From Euglena gracilis (taxonomy: Eukaryota > Euglenozoa > Euglenophyceae > Euglenales > Euglenaceae), in the NCBI GenBank assembly GCA_900893395.1, contig CAAHFI010980140.1:1-20049 (forward strand): DNA of 20,049 nucleotides, written 5' to 3'. Position 1 is the stretch's first letter. The number at the start of each line of letters is the position of its first letter. The notes beneath the pieces are model-generated. The model was not told where the DNA came from and made no database searches. It was given only the letters and a program-made list of their open reading frames with translations. Below are positions 9,701 through 19,420 of the stretch, piece by piece. Position numbers and translations under genes: made by a program.

Positions 9701-12700
9701 GGGATTTTGTTATTTTGGGGCCCTGGGACAGTTGAGCAGCAAAAGGGATTCGCTTCCAAAACGGTTCGGCAACACAAGGGATTTTGTTATTTTGGGGCCC
9801 TGGGACAGTTGAGCAGCAAAAGGATTCGCTTCCAAAACGGTTCGGCAACACAAGGGATTTTGTTATTTTGGGGCCCTGGGACAGTTGAGCAGCAAAAGGG
9901 ATTCGCTTCCAAAACGGTTCGGCAACACAAGGGATTTTGTTATTTTGGGGCCCTGGGACAGTTGAGCAGCAAAAGGGATTCGCTTCCAAAACGGTTCGGC
10001 AACACAAGGGATTTTGTTATTTTGGGGCCCTGGGACAGTTGAGCAGCAAAAGGATTCGCTTCCAAAACGGTTCGGCAACACAAGGGATTTTGTTATTTTG
10101 GGGCCCTGGGACAGTTGAGCAGCAAAAGGATTCGCTTCCAAAACGGTTCGGCAACACAAGGGATTTTGTTATTTTGGGGCCCTGGGACAGTTGAGCAGCA
10201 AAAGGGATTCGCTTCCAAAACGGTTCGGCAACACAAGGGATTTTGTTATTTTGGGGCCCTGGGACAGTTGAGCAGCAAAAGGGATTCGCTTCCAAAACGG
10301 TTCGGCACACAAGGGATTTTGTTATTTTGGGGCCCTGGGACAGTTGAGCAGCAAAAGGATTCGCTTCCAAAACGGTTCGGCAACACAGGGATTTTGTTAT
10401 TTTGGGGCCCTGGGACAGTTGAGCAGCAAAAGGATTCGCTTCCAAAACGGTTCGGCACACAAGGGATTTTGTTATTTTGGGGCCCTGGGACAGTTGAGCA
10501 GCAAAAGGGATTCGCTTCCAAAACGGTTCGGCAACACAAGGGATTTTGTTATTTTGGGGCCCTGGGACAGTTGAGCAGCAAAAGGATTCGCTTCCAAAAC
10601 GGTTCGGCAACACAAGGGATTTTGTTATTTTGGGGCCCTGGGACAGTTGAGCAGCAAAAGGATTCGCTTCCAAAACGGTTCGGCAACACAGGGATTTTGT
10701 TATTTTGGGGCCCTGGGACAGTTGAGCAGCAAAAGGGATTCGCTTCCAAAACGGTTCGGCAACACAAGGGATTTTGTTATTTTGGGGCCCTGGGACAGTT
10801 GAGCAGCAAAAGGATTCGCTTCCAAAACGGTTCGGCAACACAAGGGATTTTGTTATTTTGGGGCCCTGGGACAGTTGAGCAGCAAAAGGATTCGCTTCCA
10901 AAACGGTTCGGCAACAAGGGATTTTGTTATTTTGGGGCCCTGGGACAGTTGAGCAGCAAAAGGGATTCGCTTCCAAAACGGTTCGGCAACACAAGGGATT
11001 TTGTTATTTTGGGGCCCTGGGACAGTTGAGCAGCAAAAGGATTCGCTTCCAAAACGGTTCGGCAACACAAGGGATTTTGTTATTTTGGGGCCCTGGGACA
11101 GTTGAGCAGCAAAAGGGATTCGCTTCCAAAACGGTTCGGCAACACAAGGGATTTTGTTATTTTGGGGCCCTGGGACAGTTGAGCAGCAAAAGGGATTCGC
11201 TTCCAAAACGGTTCGGCAACACAAGGGATTTTGTTATTTTGGGGCCCTGGGACAGTTGAGCAGCAAAAGGATTCGCTTCCAAAACGGTTCGGCAACACAA
11301 GGGATTTTGTTATTTTGGGGCCCTGGGACAGTTGAGCAGCAAAAGGATTCGCTTCCAAAACGGTTCGGCAACACAAGGGATTTTGTTATTTTGGGGCCCT
11401 GGGACAGTTGAGCAGCAAAAGGATTCGCTTCCAAAACGGTTCGGCAACACAAGGGATTTTGTTATTTTGGGGCCCTGGGACAGTTGAGCAGCAAAAGGGA
11501 TTCGCTTCCAAAACGGTTCGGCAACACAAGGGATTTTGTTATTTTGGGGCCCTGGGACAGTTGAGCAGCAAAAGGATTCGCTTCCAAAACGGTTCGGCAA
11601 CACAAGGGATTTTGTTATTTTGGGGCCCTGGGACAGTTGAGCAGCAAAAGGGATTCGCTTCCAAAACGGTTCGGCAACACAAGGGATTTTGTTATTTTGG
11701 GGCCCTGGGACAGTTGAGCAGCAAAAGGGATTCGCTTCCAAAACGGTTCGGCAACACAAGGGATTTTGTTATTTTGGGGCCCTGGGACAGTTGAGCAGCA
11801 AAAGGATTCGCTTCCAAAACGGTTCGGCAACACAAGGGATTTTGTTATTTTGGGGCCCTGGGACAGTTGAGCAGCAAAAGGATTCGCTTCCAAAACGGTT
11901 CGGCAACAAGGGATTTTGTTATTTTGGGGCCCTGGGACAGTTGAGCAGCAAAAGGGATTCGCTTCCAAAACGGTTCGGCAGCACAAGGGATTTTGTTATT
12001 TTGGGGCCCTGGGACAGTTGAGCAGCAAAAGGGATTCGCTTCCAAAACGGTTCGGCAACACAAGGGATTTTGTTATTTTGGGGCCCTGGGACAGTTGAGC
12101 AGCAAAAGGGATTCGCTTCCAAAACGGTTCGGCAACACAAGGGATTTTGTTATTTTGGGGCCCTGGGACAGTTGAGCAGCAAAAGGGATTCGCTTCCAAA
12201 ACGGTTCGGCAACACAAGGGATTTTGTTATTTTGGGGCCCTGGGACAGTTGAGCAGCAAAAGGATTCGCTTCCAAAACGGTTCGGCAACAAGGGATTTTG
12301 TTATTTTGGGGCCCTGGGACAGTTGAGCAGCAAAAGGGATTCGCTTCCAAAACGGTTCGGCAACACAAGGGATTTTGTTATTTTGGGGCCCTGGGACAGT
12401 TGAGCAGCAAAAGGGATTCGCTTCCAAAACGGTTCGGCAACACAAGGGATTTTGTTATTTTGGGGCCCTGGGACAGTTGAGCAGCAAAAGGGATTCGCTT
12501 CCAAAACGGTTCGGCAACACAAGGGATTTTGTTATTTTGGGGCCCTGGGACAGTTGAGCAGCAAAAGGATTCGCTTCCAAAACGGTTCGGCAACACAAGG
12601 GATTTTGTTATTTTGGGGCCCTGGGACAGTTGAGCAGCAAAAGGATTCGCTTCCAAAACGGTTCGGCAACACAAGGGATTTTGTTATTTTGGGGCCCTGG

Positions 12701-12850
12701 GACAGTTGAGCAGCAAAAGGGATTCGCTTCCAAAACGGTTCGGCAACACAAGGGATTTTGTTATTTTGGGGCCCTGGGACAGTTGAGCAGCAAAAGGATT
12801 CGCTTCCAAAACGGTTCGGCAACACAAGGGATTTTGTTATTTTGGGGCCC

Positions 12851-13700
12851 TGGGACAGTTGAGCAGCAAAAGGGATTGCTTCCAAAACGGTTCGGCAACA
12901 CAAGGGATTTTGTTATTTTGGGGCCCTGGGACAGTTGAGCAACAAAAGGGATTCGCTTCCAAAACGGTTCGGCAACACAAGGGATTTTGTTATTTTGGGG
13001 CCCTGGGACAGTTGAGCAGCAAAAGGGATTGCTTCCAAAACGGTTCGGCAACACAAGGGATTTTGTTATTTTGGGGCCCTGGGACAGTTGAGCAGCAAAA
13101 GGGATTGGCTTCCAAAACGGTTCGGCAACACAAGGGATTTTGTTATTTTGGGGCCCTGGGACAGTTGAGCAACAAAAGGGATTCGCTTCCAAAACGGTTC
13201 GGCAACACAAGGGATTTTGTTATTTTGGGGCCCTGGGACAGTTGAGCAACAAAAGGATTGCTTCCAAAACGGTTCGGCAACACAAGGGATTTTGTTATTT
13301 TGGGGCCCTGGGACAGTTGAGCAACAAAAGGGATTGGCTTCCAAAACGGTTCGGCAACACAAGGGATTTTGTTATTTTGGGGCCCTGGGACAGTTGAGCA
13401 ACAAAAGGATTGGCTTCCAAAACGGTTCGGCAACACAAGGGATTTTGTTATTTTGGGGCCCTGGGACAGTTGAGCAGCAAAAGGATTGGCTTCCAAAACG
13501 GTTCGGCAACACAAGGGATTTTGTTATTTTGGGGCCCTGGGACAGTTGAGCAACAAAAGGATTGGCTTCCAAAACGGTTCGGCAACACAAGGGATTTTGT
13601 TATTTTGGGGCCCTGGGACAGTTGAGCAACAAAAGGGATTCGCTTCCAAAACGGTTCGGCAACACAAGGGATTTTGTTATTTTGGGGCCCTGGGACAGTT
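12851..13700 (+). repeat. Mosaic junction between type A and type B
   Basis: Over about 11 units the two diagnostic sites are reassorted: GCAGC with ATTGC (about 12,863 and 13,016), GCAAC with ATTCGC (12,939, 13,169 and 13,626), GCAGC with ATTGGC (13,092 and 13,474), GCAAC with ATTGC (13,246) and GCAAC with ATTGGC (13,321, 13,397 and 13,550). To the left almost all units are GCAGC/ATTCGC. To the right they are GCAAC with ATTGGC, or sometimes ATTGC. Such intermediate haplotypes are expected from unequal exchange or gene conversion between two satellite variants, which is inference. Confidence 0.88.
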
Positions 13701-14883
13701 GAGCAACAAAAGGGATTGGCTTCCAAAACGGTTCGGCAACACAAGGGATTTTGTTATTTTGGGGCCCTGGGACAGTTGAGCAACAAAAGGATTGGCTTCC
13801 AAAACGGTTCGGCAACACAAGGGATTTTGTTATTTTGGGGCCCTGGGACAGTTGAGCAACAAAAGGATTGGCTTCCAAAACGGTTCGGCAACACAAGGGA
13901 TTTTGTTATTTTGGGGCCCTGGGACAGTTGAGCAACAAAAGGGATTGGCTTCCAAAACGGTTCGGCAACACAAGGGATTTTGTTATTTTGGGGCCCTGGG
14001 ACAGTTGAGCAACAAAAGGATTGGCTTCCAAAACGGTTCGGCAACACAAGGGATTTTGTTATTTTGGGGCCCTGGGACAGTTGAGCAACAAAAGGGATTG
14101 GCTTCCAAAACGGTTCGGCAACACAAGGGATTTTGTTATTTTGGGGCCCTGGGACAGTTGAGCAACAAAAGGATTGCTTCCAAAACGGTTCGGCAACACA
14201 AGGGATTTTGTTATTTTGGGGCCCTGGACAGTTGAGCAACAAAAGGATTGGCTTCCAAAACGGTTCGGCAACACAAGGGATTTTGTTATTTTGGGGCCCT
14301 GGGACAGTTGAGCAACAAAAGGATTGCTTCCAAAACGGTTCGGCAACACAAGGGATTTTGTTATTTTGGGGCCCTGGGACAGTTGAGCAACAAAAGGATT
14401 GCTTCCAAAACGGTTCGGCAACACAAGGGATTTTGTTATTTTGGGGCCCTGGGACAGTTGAGCAACAAAAGGGATTGGCTTCCAAAACGGTTCGGCAACA
14501 CAAGGGATTTTGTTATTTTGGGGCCCTGGGACAGTTGAGCAACAAAAGGATTGGCTTCCAAAACGGTTCGGCAACACAAGGGATTTTGTTATTTTGGGGC
14601 CCTGGACAGTTGAGCAACAAAAGGGATTGGCTTCCAAAACGGTTCGGCAACACAAGGGATTTTGTTATTTTGGGGCCCTGGGACAGTTGAGCAACAAAAG
14701 GGATTGGCTTCCAAAACGGTTCGGCAACACAAGGGATTTTGTTATTTTGGGGCCCTGGGACAGTTGAGCAACAAGGATTGGCTTCCAAAACGGTTCGGCA
14801 ACACAAGGGATTTTGTTATTTTGGGGCCCTGGGACAGTTGAGCAACAAAAGGGATTGGCTTCCAAAACGGTTCGGCAACACAA

Positions 14884-14960
14884 GGGATTTTGTTATTTTG
14901 GGGCCCTGGGACAGTTGAGCAACAAAAGGGATTGGCTTCCAAAACGGTTCGGCAACACAA
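14884..14960 (+). repeat. Reference type B monomer, 77 bp
   Basis: A clean full-length copy in the same phase as the type A reference unit. It differs from type A at two substitution sites: A for G in GCARC (unit position 39), and G for C in ATTSGC (unit position 51). The second change removes a CpG. Identical copies lie next to it in tandem. Confidence 0.95.
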
Positions 14961-15793
14961 GGGATTTTGTTATTTTGGGGCCCTGGGACAGTTGAGCAAC
15001 AAAAGGGATTGGCTTCCAAAACGGTTCGGCAACACAAGGGATTTTGTTATTTTGGGGCCCTGGGACAGTTGAGCAACAAAAGGATTGGCTTCCAAAACGG
15101 TTCGGCAACACAAGGGATTTTGTTATTTTGGGGCCCTGGGACAGTTGAGCACAAAAGGATTGGCTTCCAAAACGGTTCGGCAACACAAGGGATTTTGTTA
15201 TTTTGGGGCCCTGGGACAGTTGAGCAACAAAAGGGATTGGCTTCCAAAACGGTTCGGCAACACAAGGGATTTTGTTATTTTGGGGCCCTGGACAGTTGAG
15301 CAACAAAAGGATTGCTTCCAAAACGGTTCGGCAACACAAGGGATTTTGTTATTTTGGGGCCCTGGACAGTTGAGCAACAAAAGGATTGGCTTCCAAAACG
15401 GTTCGGCAACACAAGGGATTTTGTTATTTTGGGGCCCTGGACAGTTGAGCAACAAAAGGATTGGCTTCCAAAACGGTTCGGCAACACAAGGGATTTTGTT
15501 ATTTTGGGGCCCTGGGACAGTTGAGCAACAAAAGGATTGGCTTCCAAAACGGTTCGGCAACACAAGGGATTTTGTTATTTTGGGGCCCTGGACAGTTGAG
15601 CAACAAAAGGATTGGCTTCCAAAACGGTTCGGCAACACAAGGGATTTTGTTATTTTGGGGCCCTGGGACAGTTGAGCAACAAAAGGATTGGCTTCCAAAA
15701 CGGTTCGGCAACACAAGGGATTTTGTTATTTTGGGGCCCTGGGACAGTTGAGCAACAAAAGGGATTGGCTTCCAAAACGGTTCGGCAACACAA

Positions 15794-16249
15794 GGGATTT
15801 TGTTATTTTGGGGCCCTGGGACAGTTGAGCAACAAAAGGATTGGCTTCCAAAACGGTTCGGCAACACAAGGGATTTTGTTATTTTGGGGCCCTGGACAGT
15901 TGAGCAACAAAAGGATTGGCTTCCAAAACGGTTCGGCAACACAAGGGATTTTGTTATTTTGGGGCCCTGGGACAGTTGAGCAACAAAAGGGATTGGCTTC
16001 CAAAACGGTTCGGCAACACAAGGGATTTTGTTATTTTGGGGCCCTGGGACAGTTGAGCAACAAAAGGATTGGCTTCCAAAACGGTTCGGCAACACAAGGG
16101 ATTTTGTTATTTTGGGGCCCTGGACAGTTGAGCAACAAAAGGATTGGCTTCCAAAACGGTTCGGCAACACAAGGGATTTTGTTATTTTGGGGCCCTGGGA
16201 CAGTTGAGCAACAAAAGGGATTGGCTTCCAAAACGGTTCGGCAACACAA
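15794..16249 (+). repeat. Two tandem copies of a three-unit, 228-bp higher-order repeat
   Basis: Copy one is 15,794-16,021 and copy two is 16,022-16,249. Each consists of a 76-bp unit (CTGGGACA with GG), a 75-bp unit (CTGGACA with GG) and a 77-bp unit (CTGGGACA with GGG). The minus-strand translations of the two copies are identical. The same three-unit order recurs singly at 16,630-16,857 and 17,686-17,913. Because 228 is divisible by three, open frames persist across these copies without any coding function. Confidence 0.85.
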
Positions 16250-16629
16250 GGGATTTTGTTATTTTGGGGCCCTGGGACAGTTGAGCAACAAAAGGGATTG
16301 GCTTCCAAAACGGTTCGGCAACACAAGGGATTTTGTTATTTTGGGGCCCTGGACAGTTGAGCAACAAAAGGATTGGCTTCCAAAACGGTTCGGCAACACA
16401 AGGGATTTTGTTATTTTGGGGCCCTGGACAGTTGAGCAACAAAAGGGATTGGCTTCCAAAACGGTTCGGCAACACAAGGGATTTTGTTATTTTGGGGCCC
16501 TGGACAGTTGAGCAACAAAAGGGATTGGCTTCCAAAACGGTTCGGCAACACAAGGGATTTTGTTATTTTGGGGCCCTGGGACAGTTGAGCAACAAAAGGA
16601 TTGGCTTCCAAAACGGTTCGGCAACACAA

Positions 16630-16857
16630 GGGATTTTGTTATTTTGGGGCCCTGGGACAGTTGAGCAACAAAAGGATTGGCTTCCAAAACGGTTCGGCAA
16701 CACAAGGGATTTTGTTATTTTGGGGCCCTGGACAGTTGAGCAACAAAAGGATTGGCTTCCAAAACGGTTCGGCAACACAAGGGATTTTGTTATTTTGGGG
16801 CCCTGGGACAGTTGAGCAACAAAAGGGATTGGCTTCCAAAACGGTTCGGCAACACAA
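16630..16857 (+). repeat. Third copy of the 228-bp higher-order repeat
   Basis: Same order of 76, 75 and 77 bp units as at 15,794-16,249, with the same minus-strand translation. It is separated from the tandem pair by five units of other classes. Confidence 0.8.
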
Positions 16858-17685
16858 GGGATTTTGTTATTTTGGGGCCCTGGGACAGTTGAGCAACAAA
16901 AGGATTGGCTTCCAAAACGGTTCGGCAACACAAGGGATTTTGTTATTTTGGGGCCCTGGACAGTTGAGCAACAAAAGGGATTGGCTTCCAAAACGGTTCG
17001 GCAACACAAGGGATTTTGTTATTTTGGGGCCCTGGACAGTTGAGCAACAAAAGGGATTGGCTTCCAAAACGGTTCGGCAACACAAGGGATTTTGTTATTT
17101 TGGGGCCCTGGACAGTTGAGCAACAAAAGGATTGGCTTCCAAAACGGTTCGGCAACACAAGGGATTTTGTTATTTTGGGGCCCTGGGACAGTTGAGCAAC
17201 AAAAGGGATTGGCTTCCAAAACGGTTCGGCAACACAAGGGATTTTGTTATTTTGGGGCCCTGGACAGTTGAGCAACAAAAGGGATTGGCTTCCAAAACGG
17301 TTCGGCAACACAAGGGATTTTGTTATTTTGGGGCCCTGGACAGTTGAGCAACAAAAGGATTGGCTTCCAAAACGGTTCGGCAACACAAGGGATTTTGTTA
17401 TTTTGGGGCCCTGGGACAGTTGAGCAACAAAAGGATTGGCTTCCAAAACGGTTCGGCAACACAAGGGATTTTGTTATTTTGGGGCCCTGGACAGTTGAGC
17501 AACAAAAGGATTGCTTCCAAAACGGTTCGGCAACACAAGGGATTTTGTTATTTTGGGGCCCTGGGACAGTTGAGCAACAAAGGATTGGCTTCCAAAACGG
17601 TTCGGCAACACAAGGGATTTTGTTATTTTGGGGCCCTGGACAGTTGAGCAAAAAGGATTGCTTCCAAAACGGTTCGGCAACACAA

Positions 17686-17913
17686 GGGATTTTGTTATTT
17701 TGGGGCCCTGGGACAGTTGAGCAACAAAAGGATTGGCTTCCAAAACGGTTCGGCAACACAAGGGATTTTGTTATTTTGGGGCCCTGGACAGTTGAGCAAC
17801 AAAAGGATTGGCTTCCAAAACGGTTCGGCAACACAAGGGATTTTGTTATTTTGGGGCCCTGGGACAGTTGAGCAACAAAAGGGATTGGCTTCCAAAACGG
17901 TTCGGCAACACAA
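17686..17913 (+). repeat. Fourth copy of the 228-bp higher-order repeat
   Basis: Same order of 76, 75 and 77 bp units, with the same minus-strand translation as the other three copies. Its neighbours are units of other classes, so it is dispersed rather than part of a longer higher-order array. Confidence 0.8.
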
Positions 17914-19420
17914 GGGATTTTGTTATTTTGGGGCCCTGGACAGTTGAGCAACAAAAGGGATTGGCTTCCAAAACGGTTCGGCAACACAAGGGATTTTGTT
18001 ATTTTGGGGCCCTGGACAGTTGAGCAACAAAAGGGATTGCTTCCAAAACGGTTCGGCAACACAAGGGATTTTGTTATTTTGGGGCCCTGGACAGTTGAGC
18101 AACAAAAGGATTGGCTTCCAAAACGGTTCGGCAACACAAGGGATTTTGTTATTTTGGGGCCCTGGGACAGTTGAGCAACAAAAGGGATTGGCTTCCAAAA
18201 CGGTTCGGCAACACAAGGGATTTTGTTATTTTGGGGCCCTGGACAGTTGAGCAACAAAAGGATTGGCTTCCAAAACGGTTCGGCAACACAAGGGATTTTG
18301 TTATTTTGGGGCCCTGGACAGTTGAGCAACAAAAGGGATTGGCTTCCAAAACGGTTCGGCAACACAAGGGATTTTGTTATTTTGGGGCCCTGGACAGTTG
18401 AGCAACAAAAGGGATTGCTTCCAAAACGGTTCGGCAACACAAGGGATTTTGTTATTTTGGGGCCCTGGGACAGTTGAGCAACAAAAGGGATTGGCTTCCA
18501 AAACGGTTCGGCAACACAAGGGATTTTGTTATTTTGGGGCCCTGGACAGTTGAGCAACAAAAGGGATTGGCTTCCAAAACGGTTCGGCAACACAAGGGAT
18601 TTTGTTATTTTGGGGCCCTGGACAGTTGAGCAACAAAAGGGATTGGCTTCCAAAACGGTTCGGCAACACAAGGGATTTTGTTATTTTGGGCCCTGGACAG
18701 TTGAGCAACAAAAGGATTGGCTTCCAAAACGGTTCGGCAACACAAGGGATTTTGTTATTTTGGGGCCCTGGGACAGTTGAGCAACAAAAGGGATTGGCTT
18801 CCAAAACGGTTCGGCAACACAAGGGATTTTGTTATTTTGGGGCCCTGGACAGTTGAGCAACAAAAGGGATTGGCTTCCAAAACGGTTCGGCAACACAAGG
18901 GATTTTGTTATTTTGGGGCCCTGGACAGTTGAGCAACAAAAGGATTGGCTTCCAAAACGGTTCGGCAACACAAGGGATTTTGTTATTTTGGGGCCCTGGA
19001 CAGTTGAGCAACAAAAGGGATTGGCTTCCAAAACGGTTCGGCAACACAAGGGATTTTGTTATTTTGGGGCCCTGGGACAGTTGAGCAACAAAAGGATTGC
19101 TTCCAAAACGGTTCGGCAACAAGGGATTTTGTTATTTTGGGGCCCTGGGACAGTTGAGCAACAAAAGGATTGGCTTCCAAAACGGTTCGGCAACACAAGG
19201 GATTTTGTTATTTTGGGGCCCTGGGACAGTTGAGCAACAAAAGGATTGCTTCCAAAACGGTTCGGCAACACAAGGGATTTTGTTATTTTGGGGCCCTGGG
19301 ACAGTTGAGCAACAAAAGGGATTGGCTTCCAAAACGGTTCGGCAACACAAGGGATTTTGTTATTTTGGGGCCCTGGACAGTTGAGCAACAAAAGGGATTG
19401 GCTTCCAAAACGGTTCGGCA

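Larger units (their letters stand above)
3241..12850 (+). repeat. Type A subarray (GCAGC / ATTCGC units)
   Basis: About 125 units, nearly all with GCAGC before the AAAAGG(G) run and ATTCGC after it. The last GCAAC unit on the left is at 3,182, and the first on the right is at about 12,939. Remaining variation sits at a few sites: GGG or GG in the A/G run; CAACACAA, CACACAA, CAGCACAA, CAACACA or CAACAA at the unit end; and one oddity at about 4,035-4,042 where CTTCCAAAA is replaced by CTTTAAAA. Type A has three CpG per unit and type B has two, because ATTCGC is replaced by ATTGGC. The homogeneity points to recent amplification or conversion, which is inference. Confidence 0.93.
13701..19420 (+). 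repeat. Type B subarray (GCAAC / ATTGGC units)
   Basis: About 75 units with GCAAC before the A/G run and ATTGGC after it; a minority have ATTGC (for example about 14,173, 14,323, 14,399, 17,510 and 18,415). From about 14,225 onward a further variant, CCCTGGACAG in place of CCCTGGGACAG, becomes common. Combined with GG or GGG in the A/G run it gives four unit classes of 75, 76, 76 and 77 bp. Isolated small losses occur near 14,772, 15,150, 17,580, 17,651, 18,690 and 19,104. No gene is visible. Confidence 0.92.
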
